DNA of 64,000 nt, taken from Enterobacter dykesii (GTDB lineage: Bacteria > Pseudomonadota > Gammaproteobacteria > Enterobacterales > Enterobacteriaceae). Shown here piece by piece: positions 8,646 through 17,130 of this stretch. The notes under the pieces are model-generated. The model had not been told where the DNA came from. It saw only the letters and a program-made list of their open reading frames with translations, and made no database searches. How positions within the stretch are numbered: position 1 is the stretch's first letter; the number at the start of each line of letters is the position of its first letter. The stretch covers positions 1,984,001 to 2,048,000 of the forward strand of contig NZ_CP126604.1 in NCBI RefSeq assembly GCF_008364625.2. The letters are read 5' to 3'. The position numbers were made by a program, and so were the translations under genes.

Positions 8646-9701
8646 ATGAATAAGATGCAGCAACACAACGTCGCCCTGGTCGCGGGCGCCAGCGGCATTG
8701 TCGGCAGACAGCTGGTCAACACGCTCCTGCACCATCAGTGGGAGGTGATCGGTCTCAGTCGCCACGCGGTAACCCACCCGGACGGCATTCCCATGGTGAA
8801 CGTCGATTTACTGGATGCGCAGGATACCGCGCGGGCGCTGGACGCCCTGGACGGTGTCACCCACATTTTTTACAGCGCCTGGGCGAACGCGGCGAACTGG
8901 ACGGACATGGTTGAACCGAACGTCACCATGCTGCGTAATCTGGTCAGCACCCTCGAAAAAACGGCACCTTTGCAGACGGTAAGCCTGATGCAGGGGTACA
9001 AAGTTTATGGTGCGCATCTGGGGCCGTTTAAAACCCCGGCGCGGGAAAGCGATCCCGGCGTGCCGGGTGCCGAATTTAACGCCGCGCAACTCGCGTGGCT
9101 CAGCCAGTTTCAGCGGGGGAAAGGCTGGCACTGGAATGCCGTCAGGCCGGGCGTGGTGGGGAGCCCGATACCGGGCAATGTCATGAACCTTGCGCTGAGC
9201 ATTGCCCTGTACGCCTCCCTGTGCAGGGCGCAGGGTTTACCGCTGCGTTTCCCCGGTTCGGAACAGGCCTGGCACAGCATCGTTGACCATACCGACGCCG
9301 GGCTGCTGGCCGAGGCCACGGTATGGGCCGCCGCGTCACCGGCGGCACAGAATCAGGCGTTCAACGTCAATAATGGCGATATCTGGCGCTGGAGCGAGCT
9401 GTGGCCGCGCATCGCACGCTGGTTTGAACTGGACTCTGCGCCGCCGGTGAGGCTGTCATTTCATCAGCTGTTTAACGACTATCGCGGCGTATGGCGCGAG
9501 CTTGCCGAAGAGCGGCTGGCGGAAGCGGATATTTTGCAGCTGAGCGACGGGCATTTTGCCGATTTTGTCTTTGGCTGGAATTACGACATGTTTGGTGACG
9601 GGAGCAAGCTGCGCAGGGCGGGCTTCACGCAAATGCAGGCCACCGATGAGATGTTTTTCCGCCTGTTCGCGCAGCTGAGAGCCGCGCGGATTATTCCCTG
9701 A
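8646..9701 (+). CDS. PRISE-like SDR family NAD(P)-dependent oxidoreductase
   Basis: 351 aa. The N-terminal Rossmann motif is GASGIVGRQL, and HIFYSAWAN followed by QGYKVYG resembles the PRISE (progesterone 5-beta-reductase/iridoid synthase-like) subgroup of extended short-chain dehydrogenases, where the Lys in this segment is catalytic. The usual NFYY Tyr motif appears replaced by EFNAAQLAW, so its chemistry may differ. GGAG lies upstream of the ATG. It is divergent from, and probably controlled by, the LysR gene at 7662. The substrate is unknown. Confidence 0.75.
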   Translation: MNKMQQHNVALVAGASGIVGRQLVNTLLHHQWEVIGLSRHAVTHPDGIPMVNVDLLDAQDTARALDALDGVTHIFYSAWANAANWTDMVEPNVTMLRNLVSTLEKTAPLQTVSLMQGYKVYGAHLGPFKTPARESDPGVPGAEFNAAQLAWLSQFQRGKGWHWNAVRPGVVGSPIPGNVMNLALSIALYASLCRAQGLPLRFPGSEQAWHSIVDHTDAGLLAEATVWAAASPAAQNQAFNVNNGDIWRWSELWPRIARWFELDSAPPVRLSFHQLFNDYRGVWRELAEERLAEADILQLSDGHFADFVFGWNYDMFGDGSKLRRAGFTQMQATDEMFFRLFAQLRAARIIP

Positions 9702-9741
9702 TGAGCCTGGGCGTCCTGGTGCAGGCCAGGACCCCGGGTGC

Positions 9742-10722
9742 TTACTCAACCGTTAACGCATTCACAACCTCGGCCACGCTTTTCACGCTGTGAATATTCC
9801 CAATCCCCGTGCCGAGCGCGATATAGCCTTCATCGGTGTTATCTTCCAGCATGCCCAGGCGCAGGCCCCGCAATCCTCCCATCGCCTTGCCCAGCGCGTC
9901 GTTGCTTGCGCCTGCTTTATCCATCGCCGCCAGTTTTTCCGCCAGCCTGCCGGGAAGAGCGCGGTAGTAGTGGGGCACGGTGCGGAAAAGCAGCAAATCG
10001 AGACCGTTGGCGGCAACGATTTTCTCTTTGACCCCCTGCGGCACGCGGCTTTCTTCCGTGCTGATAAAGACCGACCCGGCAAACACGCCTTCCGCGCCCA
10101 ATGCATGGGCCGCTCTGGCGGTGCGATTGTCGGTAATGCCGCCCGCGGCCATCACCGGAATGTGCTTCACGGCATCGGCAATCAGCGGCACGATGGAAAA
10201 GGTGCCAAGCACCGTTGCGGGTAACGTCCCGCCCTCATCAAAACCGGTGGCGACGATAATGTCAGCCCCCATTTCTTCTGCGAGGCGGGTGTTCTCAGGC
10301 GTTGGGTTGATGTCGCGGTAGATAATGGCGATACCCGCTTCTTTTAACTCGCGGAACAGCGCGGGAATAATGCTGCCTTCCCCATAGCCCGTATACACCA
10401 CGGCCCTGACGCCTTCGTCTTTCACCACCTGAAGAATAGGCCCAGTCCAGACGTCATTAACGGCCGTGGGGATCAGGTTCACGCCAAAGGGTTTCTCGGT
10501 CAGCCGTTTGGTTTTACGAATTTCTTCGCGCATTTTTTCGGCGGTCTCTTCCGGCGTGGAGACCGCGGTGTTGGCGGTTAAACCGGCATTGGGTCCCAGC
10601 ACGCCGAGCCCTCCGGCATTGCTGACCGCTGCGACCAAGCGGGCATCCGTGAGCCAGGATAACGGCCCCTGAATAACAGGTTTTTCGATGCCCAGGATCT
10701 GACAAATACGGTTATTTTTCAT
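9742..10722 (-). CDS. Nitronate monooxygenase-like flavin oxidoreductase
   Basis: 326-aa FMN-binding TIM barrel of the 2-nitropropane dioxygenase/NMO/FabK group. It shows KPVIQGPLSWLTDARL and SNAGGLGVLG at the N-terminus, VMAAGGITDNRT, and GAEGVFAGSVF for phosphate binding. The catalytic motif GxEAGGH of true class I nitronate monooxygenases reads GFDEGGT here, without the His, so the reaction is uncertain. It faces away from the LysR gene at 10858 across a spacer with a dyad, and is the likely target of that regulator. Confidence 0.75.
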   Translation of the reverse strand: MKNNRICQILGIEKPVIQGPLSWLTDARLVAAVSNAGGLGVLGPNAGLTANTAVSTPEETAEKMREEIRKTKRLTEKPFGVNLIPTAVNDVWTGPILQVVKDEGVRAVVYTGYGEGSIIPALFRELKEAGIAIIYRDINPTPENTRLAEEMGADIIVATGFDEGGTLPATVLGTFSIVPLIADAVKHIPVMAAGGITDNRTARAAHALGAEGVFAGSVFISTEESRVPQGVKEKIVAANGLDLLLFRTVPHYYRALPGRLAEKLAAMDKAGASNDALGKAMGGLRGLRLGMLEDNTDEGYIALGTGIGNIHSVKSVAEVVNALTVE

Positions 10723-10803
10723 AGCAGACTCTCCCTTACGTTTGAATGGGGAAGAGTGTAGGGCGCAGGATTGTTAGGAAAAATAGCCAAAAATATTCAT
10801 CAC

Positions 10804-10822
10804 TGTTATAAAATTAATAACA
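10804..10822. promoter_or_regulatory. Candidate LysR operator between the flavin oxidoreductase and its regulator
   Basis: TGTTAT-N7-ATAACA is a perfect 6-bp dyad in an AT-rich spacer between divergent genes, a typical LysR-type site. Binding is inferred. Confidence 0.4.
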
Positions 10823-10857
10823 ATCATATTATCCTGCTCGCGGCAAAAGCATTCCTT

Positions 10858-11742
10858 ATGCAAATAAACCTCTTTGAATCTATTCGAATTTTTATTGAAA
10901 TTGTCGAGTCAGGCAGCCTTAGCCAGGCGGCGGAGAATCTGCAGGTCCATCGCCCGGCAGTCACCAAAGCGTTACAGCTTCTGGAGCAGCACAGCGGCAC
11001 CCGGCTACTGCAGCGCACAACGCGTCGGATTAGCCTGACCCCGGATGGGGAGGCCTTTTATCGCCGGAGTAAACCCCTGCTGGCGCAGGCGGACGAATTA
11101 CTGGAGTCGTTTGGTACGGACCGGGCAATACACGGCCAGCTGCGTGTGGATATGCCGGTCTCTTTTGCCACGCTGCGGGTCATACCTAATCTGCCTGATT
11201 TTTATCGTCAGCATCCTGAGATCGACATCATTCTGAGCAGCTCTGACCGCCGTCGGGATATGCTGCGGGATGGCCTGGACTGCGTGCTGCGCGTGGGAGA
11301 GCTGGAGGACGGTGACTACATCGCGCGTAAAATCGGGAACATTAAAATCACGACCTGCGCCAGCCCGGCCTGGCTGGCAAAACACGGTGCGCCAGAAACG
11401 CCGGATGATTTACGCAAACATCAGGCCATCAACTGGATTAATAACAGCAGCAGACAAATTCATCCGTGGACGTTTAAAACGCCAGAAGGCATCGCGGAAA
11501 TTACCCTGCCCGGTAAGCTTGTCGTGGATAACTCCGAAGCTTACATCGCGGCAGGCCTTGCCGGGCTGGGGTTAATGCAGGGGATGAATCTCTTTCTCCA
11601 GCCTTACATAGACCGTGGTCTTCTGGTTGAAGTCCTGCCGGACTATCGCTCGCCGGACCGCAAGCTGTCACTGCTCTATCCACACCGCCACCTCTCCCGC
11701 AAGGTGCGGGTCTTTACCGAGTGGCTGGAAAGTCTGGTGTGA
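10858..11742 (+). CDS. LysR-family transcriptional regulator
   Basis: 294 aa. The helix-turn-helix is visible (FIEIVESGSLSQAAENLQVH, then RPAVTKALQLLEQHSG, then LLQRTTRRISLT) with an effector-binding domain after it. The ATG at 10858 was preferred to the upstream extension (from 10771), because the protein then begins at the usual MQINLFESIRIF position for the family. It is divergent from the flavin oxidoreductase gene at 9742. Its last 67 bases overlap the end of the convergent MocR gene. Confidence 0.83.
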   Translation: MQINLFESIRIFIEIVESGSLSQAAENLQVHRPAVTKALQLLEQHSGTRLLQRTTRRISLTPDGEAFYRRSKPLLAQADELLESFGTDRAIHGQLRVDMPVSFATLRVIPNLPDFYRQHPEIDIILSSSDRRRDMLRDGLDCVLRVGELEDGDYIARKIGNIKITTCASPAWLAKHGAPETPDDLRKHQAINWINNSSRQIHPWTFKTPEGIAEITLPGKLVVDNSEAYIAAGLAGLGLMQGMNLFLQPYIDRGLLVEVLPDYRSPDRKLSLLYPHRHLSRKVRVFTEWLESLV

Positions 11743-13166
11743 AAACAGCCAGCTCGTGACAAAGCGCCAATCTGTTCCACGGCGTTCAGCAGGCGGGGCG
11801 TAGGTTCGTTTGCGCAGTTCAGCCGCAGAAAGTGCGTGAGTTCTGCGGCAGGTGAAAACAGGGGGCCAGGGCTGACGCCAATGCCCAGCGCCAGCGCGCG
11901 ACGGTGCACCTCCAGCGCGTTGACCCGCTGAGGCAGTTCAACCCACAGCAGGAAACCGGCAGCGGGTACGTTAACGCGCGTACCGGGCGGAAAGCTCGTC
12001 TTGACCTGCTCCACGACGGCGTGAACGCCCTCTGCGATCCGGCGCTTCAGCCGCCGCAGATGGCGATCGTAGTCGCCGCTCGCCAGAACCTCGCTCGTCG
12101 CCGCTTCCAGCAGCGGGGCGCCAGCCCATTCTCCGGCCATGCGCGCCTGTAAGACCTGCGGGGAGTAGCGTCCGGCGGCGATCCAGCCGATTCGCCATCC
12201 GGGCGCAAGCGTTTTAGACAGGGAACTGCAGTAGATCACATTCCCGCTCTGGTCGAACGCCTTGCAGGCCGGAGGGCGTTGCCCCTCGCCGACCAGGTCA
12301 CCGTAAACATCGTCCTCAATCAAGGGAATACCTGCCTCTTCCAGCAGGGCAACCAGTTCCTGCTTGCGCGCGACGGGCATGCTGGCACCCAGCGGGTTTT
12401 GCACGGTGGGCGAGGCCAGAACGGCCGCAGGGCGGTGGCAGCGAATGGCGTCCGCCAGCGGTTCCAGCAGCAGGCCTTCCACAGGGTCGGTGGGGATCGC
12501 TAAGGCCTTCAGGCCTAAATCCTCCAGCAGCAGGAGCGTGCCAAAGTAGGCTGGCTGCTCAATCGCCACGACATCACCCGGCTGGCACACGGCCCGAAGG
12601 GCCAGGCGCAGCGCCTGCGTCGCGCCTGCGGTAATAATGAGATCGTCCGCGCCGAACCGGGCTCCCCACTGGGCAGAGCGCGCGGCAATCTTGCTTCGCA
12701 AATCCCGCCTTCCCGGGGGCAGGCTGTAGCTCTGTCCATGCGCGTCCAGACGACGGCCCGCAGAGTGCAACGCCCGCTGCAGCGCATCTCCCGGCAGCCA
12801 CGCGGGATCGGGCAGGGCGGCTCCCAGCGGGATCAGCCGGGCTTCTGCACTGCTGAACAGCGACCGGGCCACGGCGGACATGGTGACGGGGACCGGGCCC
12901 GGCGTGGAGCGCGCGGGCTCCGCGCGCGGAGGCTGGCTGGTCTGACGGATGTAATAGCCTGACCGCGGGCGCGCAACGATCAGCCCTTCAGCCTCCAGGC
13001 AGCGAAGGGCCTCCAGCGCCGTCGGAAGGCTAACGCGCTCGCGTTCGGCCAGTTTGCGCGCGGAGATCATCCTGTCACCGGCGCGCAGCGCGCCGGACGT
13101 AATGGTAAGACGCAGCATATCGGCAATACGGCGATAGTGGGGAGAGGACTGGGACGGGGCAGACAT
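11676..13166 (-). CDS. MocR-family PLP-dependent transcriptional regulator
   Basis: 496 aa: a GntR-type winged helix at residues ~5-75 (YRRIADMLRLTITSGALRAG, LAERERVSLPTALEALRCLE) joined to a fold-type I aminotransferase domain. The PLP lysine lies in IYCSSLSKTLAPGWRIGW; IEDDVYGDL supplies the Asp that contacts the pyridine. It is divergent from the N-acetyltransferase gene at 13263 (96-base spacer), its likely target. The C-terminal tail beyond about residue 465 is Arg-rich and runs 67 bases into the convergent LysR gene, which suggests an extended or recently changed stop. Confidence 0.85.
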   Translation of the reverse strand: MSAPSQSSPHYRRIADMLRLTITSGALRAGDRMISARKLAERERVSLPTALEALRCLEAEGLIVARPRSGYYIRQTSQPPRAEPARSTPGPVPVTMSAVARSLFSSAEARLIPLGAALPDPAWLPGDALQRALHSAGRRLDAHGQSYSLPPGRRDLRSKIAARSAQWGARFGADDLIITAGATQALRLALRAVCQPGDVVAIEQPAYFGTLLLLEDLGLKALAIPTDPVEGLLLEPLADAIRCHRPAAVLASPTVQNPLGASMPVARKQELVALLEEAGIPLIEDDVYGDLVGEGQRPPACKAFDQSGNVIYCSSLSKTLAPGWRIGWIAAGRYSPQVLQARMAGEWAGAPLLEAATSEVLASGDYDRHLRRLKRRIAEGVHAVVEQVKTSFPPGTRVNVPAAGFLLWVELPQRVNALEVHRRALALGIGVSPGPLFSPAAELTHFLRLNCANEPTPRLLNAVEQIGALSRAGCFHTRLSSHSVKTRTLRERWRCG

Positions 13167-13262
13167 GGGTAACTGTTCAGGCTAATTTTCGATAAAACTG
13201 ACTATACAGCCAATGATGCGCGCCATCTATAGTGTCCGGCATGTTCAGGACAAGGAGGCATT

Positions 13263-14030
13263 ATGCAAAGCGATAACTTCAACATTTCCACCTATTTCAA
13301 ACGCATAAACTATACCGGACCGGCGGTTGCCGATACGGCCACTCTGCATGCGCTGATGCGCCATCAGCTCTTTTCGGTCCCCTTTGAAAATCTGGACGTT
13401 CAGGCGGGGAAAATTGTCTCGCTGGCACCAGACGATATTGCCGATAAGGTATTAACGCAGGGGCGCGGCGGCTACTGCTATGAGGTAAACGGACTTTTTG
13501 CCATGGCGCTGGAGGCGTTAGGGATATCGTACCGCTTCGTGGCGGCGCGCCCGATGTTCTACCCCTCGCGGCGGCCGAAAACCCACATGGCGATCGTCGC
13601 TGAGGTAGATAGCCGACAGTGGCTTTGCGACCTCGGGTTCGGCAGCTACGGCATTCGCGCGCCGATGGCGCTGGACACGCTTGATGTGGATATCACGCAG
13701 GATTTCGACACGTTTCGGCTAAGCCGCAGCGCGGAGGGCGAATATCTGCTTGAGGCGAAGGTTGAGGGAGTGTGGGCCCGGCAGTACGGCTTTGATCTCA
13801 CCCCTCAGGAATGGATTGATTTCGTCCCGGCCAACTACCTTAACTCCACGCACCCGGATGCCATCTTTGTGCAGAAGCGGGTAGTGGTGCAGCACAGCCC
13901 GGAGGGACGCCAGATTTTGCTGGGCGATATGCTGAAAACCATCACGGTGAACGGCACTGAAACGCGGAAACTGGCGGAGGATGAAATCCGCCATGTCCTG
14001 AAAGACCGTTTTGCGCTGACCGCCGCGTAA
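13263..14030 (+). CDS. Arylamine N-acetyltransferase family protein
   Basis: 255 aa, somewhat shorter than E. coli NhoA (281) and clearly different in sequence. The cysteine-protease-like triad is complete: Cys72 in GRGGYCYE, His108 in THMAI and Asp123 in CDLGFG. Enzymes of this family move acetyl from acetyl-CoA to arylamines or hydrazines; some make amide bonds in natural products. A strong AGGAGG lies upstream of the ATG. It is paired with the divergent MocR regulator at 11676, so its expression probably responds to an amino compound or PLP adduct. Confidence 0.88.
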   Translation: MQSDNFNISTYFKRINYTGPAVADTATLHALMRHQLFSVPFENLDVQAGKIVSLAPDDIADKVLTQGRGGYCYEVNGLFAMALEALGISYRFVAARPMFYPSRRPKTHMAIVAEVDSRQWLCDLGFGSYGIRAPMALDTLDVDITQDFDTFRLSRSAEGEYLLEAKVEGVWARQYGFDLTPQEWIDFVPANYLNSTHPDAIFVQKRVVVQHSPEGRQILLGDMLKTITVNGTETRKLAEDEIRHVLKDRFALTAA

Positions 14031-14052
14031 TCTACTTGGGAACGAGGGGGCC

Positions 14053-17000
14053 TCAGCGCAGTCCGTCTTTTGCGGCGTTGCGCTGAGCGCCCCACTGTAA
14101 CAGCAGGCTAAACGACGCGGGTAACACGGTCAGCGTCACCAGCGTCGCGACCAGCAGCCCGCCGATAATCGCATAGGCCATTGGCCCCCAGAAGACCTGA
14201 TGAGAGATCGGGATCATGCCCAGGATGGCGGCGCAGGCGGTCAGGCAGATGGGTCTGGCCCGGTGCTCCGCGGCCGCCATAATCGCGGCATCGTTTGCCA
14301 TCCCCTGAGCAAGATTACCGTCAACCTCGCTAATCAGTATCACCGCGTTGCGCACGATCATTCCCGCCAGAGCGATGACGCCCAGCAGCGCGACAAACCC
14401 CATCGGCGTGCCGCCGGGCAGCATAGCCAGCACGATCCCCGGCAAGCCAAACGGGGCCATCAGGAGGGCCAGCAGCATCCGGGAATAACGCCGCAGCTGG
14501 AGCATCAGCAGCAACAGCATGATGACCAGCGTCACCGGAAGAACGGTAAAGACGGAGCTGTTCCCCTTATCCGATTCGGCAACCGCGCCGCCTTCTTCAA
14601 TGCTGTAACCTGCCGGCAGGCTCGTGCGCAGCTTGTCGACCACCGGACGCAGCGCCGCGGATACCGCTTCAGCCTTCATCCCCGGGGTAAGATCCGTTTG
14701 CACCGTGATGAAGGGCACGCGCTGCCGACGCCAGACGACCGGATCGTCCACGCCCCAGACCGGCGTCGCGACGGCGCTGAGCGGAATTTTTTTACCGTCA
14801 TTCCCCTGAATCGTGAGCGAGGAGAGGGTGGCGGTGCTGTGACGTGCATCGTCCGTGGCCCGCAGCACCACGTCGACAAGGCGGTCATTATCCCTGATGG
14901 AGGTGACAACGCTGCCGGACCAGACGGTGTTCAGCGTGCGGGCGAGGCTTTCTGACGATATTCCCGCCGCCCTGGCCGCCGTCTGATTTACCTTTAAGGT
15001 AATGACCCTCTCCGGCTCTCCGGCCGTCTGGTTAACGTCGCGTGAGAGCGGAGACCGGCCAATCGCGTCCGTGAGGCGGTTCGCCAACGCCCGGACCTGC
15101 AGATAATCAGGCCCGCTCACCCGGTATTTGATGGGCCAGCCGACGGGCGGCCCCAGCTCAAGGGGCGACACGCGCGTAATGATGTCGCTAAATTGCGTCG
15201 CCAGGATCCTGTTCAACTGGGCATGCAGACGATCCCGCGCCTCAAGATCTTTAGCCACCACGACCATCTGGGCGATGTTTTCATTTTCCAGCAGCACGTC
15301 CATCGGCAGGTAAAAACGGATGGCGCCCGACCCGACGTACGTCGAATAGCGATCGATATTGCTGTTTCCGGCCAGCGCTTTTTCCAGCTTTTCCACCTCT
15401 CTTAGCGTTTCCGGCTGCGACGCGTTGGCCGGAAGCGTCAGGCTGACCAGCAGCTCTGGCCTGTCCGAAGCGGGGAAAAACTCGCCCTGCATAAACGTCG
15501 TGCCGTACGCTGACAGCCCCAGCGCGGCAAGCGCAATCAGCACGGTAGCCACTCGGTGACGCAGTGCCAGGCGTAAAAGCCGTCCGTACCCGCGCGCGAT
15601 CCTGCCGGGTCCCGCCGCGTGATGTCTGACTTTTTCCGGCAGCAGCCACGTGCCCGTCAGCGGCGAAAACAGGATCGCGACAGCCCAGGAGCAGAGCAGG
15701 GCAATGAGCACCACCGCAAACAGGGAAAAGCAGTATTCACCGGCGCTGGAGGCCGCAAAACCAACGGGAATAAAGCCGGCAATCATCACCAGAGTCCCGG
15801 TGAGCATCGGGAAGGCCGTCGTTTTGAATGCATGGGTGGCCGCGTGCCGACGGGAATCCCCCGCTTCCAGCCGGGAGACCATCGTTTCGACGGCGATCAT
15901 CGCGTCATCCACCAGCAGGCCCAGGGCAATGATCAGCGCCCCGAGCGAGATACGCTGAAGGCCAATACCTGCGAGCATCATGCCGGCAAAAGTCATGGCG
16001 AGCACCAGCGGAATGGCCGTCGCCACCACCAGTCCAGCCCGTAAACCCAGCGAGACAAATGAAACCGCCAGCACGATAACAACGGCTTCGATAAGCACCC
16101 GGATAAACCCGCTTACCGCGTCACTGACCACCGCTGACTGATCGGCGACTTTCACCATCTCGATACCGTGCGGCAGCCCGGCGCTGAGGGCCGCCATTCT
16201 GTCATTCAGCGCGGCGCCGAAACGCAGCATGTTGCCCGTTGGCGCCATCGACACCGCCAGCCCGATAGCCGGCTTGCCGTTCACCCGGTAGGCCGGAGCC
16301 GGTGGCTCGGCGATTTCGCGGGTGACGGTGGCAATATCGGTCAGCGGAATATAGCGATTGTTCACGTGCAGCGTGACGGCGCGTAAGCTCTCTTCAGTCG
16401 TGAGCGCACCGCTGACCTTTATCGCCATGTTCTCCTGTCCGGTACGCATAACGCCAGCCGGGACAACCGCATTTTGCGCCCGGAGGGCGTCGGCAACTTC
16501 CTGAATATCGAGCCCCATACCGGCAAGGCGCGCCGGAGAAAAGGCGAGAATCCACTGCTCCTGCTGTTCGCCCAGCAGGGTGGTTTTGCCCATATCCGGC
16601 AGGGACATCAGCTCGCGACGAATTGTCTCAGCGCGCTCCCGCACCTCCCGCAGGGTGAAACCTTCGGGAATAAAGGCGTAAATTGTGCCGAACGTGTCGT
16701 CAAACTCGTCGTCCACGGCAGGGCCCTGCACCCCTTCAGGCAGGGACGGCGCGATGTCCTGCATTTTTTTGCGAACCTGATACCAGATATCGGGCACGCG
16801 TTGCGGGGGCGTATCGTCACGAAGGTTGACGTGGATAACGGTGCGTCCGGCACGGGTTTCACTTTCGAGATAGTCCAGCCAGGGCGTTTCCTGCAGCTTT
16901 TTTTCAAGCGTATCGGTCAGCAGACGGGTGGTATCCGCTACGGAGGCTCCCGGCCACTGGGCGGAGACAACGGCCGTTTTAATGGTAAAAGCCGGATCTT

Positions 17001-17130
17001 CATTACGCGGCAGCTTCTCATAGCAAAACACGCCCATCGCAATCACCAGCAACATCAAAAAGCTGACCATCTGCTGGTTCTTCAGCGCCCAGGCGGAGAG
17101 GTTAAATTTCGCTTCCGATCCCGTGTTCAT
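14053..17130 (-). CDS. RND efflux transporter inner-membrane permease
   Basis: 1025 aa, 12 expected TM segments and two large periplasmic loops. The N-terminus FNLSAWALKNQQMVSFLMLL and motif ALGLLVDDAMIAVETM in TM4 carry the two proton-relay Asp residues of AcrB-type pumps. In TM10 the AcrB Lys940 position (SAKNAILIVEF) reads Arg (IVRNAVILISEV). It overlaps the stop/start of the adaptor gene by 4 bases, so the two are coupled. No outer-membrane channel gene is nearby; TolC probably completes the pump. The substrate is unknown; drugs, detergents or biocides are likely. Confidence 0.88.
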   Translation of the reverse strand: MNTGSEAKFNLSAWALKNQQMVSFLMLLVIAMGVFCYEKLPRNEDPAFTIKTAVVSAQWPGASVADTTRLLTDTLEKKLQETPWLDYLESETRAGRTVIHVNLRDDTPPQRVPDIWYQVRKKMQDIAPSLPEGVQGPAVDDEFDDTFGTIYAFIPEGFTLREVRERAETIRRELMSLPDMGKTTLLGEQQEQWILAFSPARLAGMGLDIQEVADALRAQNAVVPAGVMRTGQENMAIKVSGALTTEESLRAVTLHVNNRYIPLTDIATVTREIAEPPAPAYRVNGKPAIGLAVSMAPTGNMLRFGAALNDRMAALSAGLPHGIEMVKVADQSAVVSDAVSGFIRVLIEAVVIVLAVSFVSLGLRAGLVVATAIPLVLAMTFAGMMLAGIGLQRISLGALIIALGLLVDDAMIAVETMVSRLEAGDSRRHAATHAFKTTAFPMLTGTLVMIAGFIPVGFAASSAGEYCFSLFAVVLIALLCSWAVAILFSPLTGTWLLPEKVRHHAAGPGRIARGYGRLLRLALRHRVATVLIALAALGLSAYGTTFMQGEFFPASDRPELLVSLTLPANASQPETLREVEKLEKALAGNSNIDRYSTYVGSGAIRFYLPMDVLLENENIAQMVVVAKDLEARDRLHAQLNRILATQFSDIITRVSPLELGPPVGWPIKYRVSGPDYLQVRALANRLTDAIGRSPLSRDVNQTAGEPERVITLKVNQTAARAAGISSESLARTLNTVWSGSVVTSIRDNDRLVDVVLRATDDARHSTATLSSLTIQGNDGKKIPLSAVATPVWGVDDPVVWRRQRVPFITVQTDLTPGMKAEAVSAALRPVVDKLRTSLPAGYSIEEGGAVAESDKGNSSVFTVLPVTLVIMLLLLMLQLRRYSRMLLALLMAPFGLPGIVLAMLPGGTPMGFVALLGVIALAGMIVRNAVILISEVDGNLAQGMANDAAIMAAAEHRARPICLTACAAILGMIPISHQVFWGPMAYAIIGGLLVATLVTLTVLPASFSLLLQWGAQRNAAKDGLR

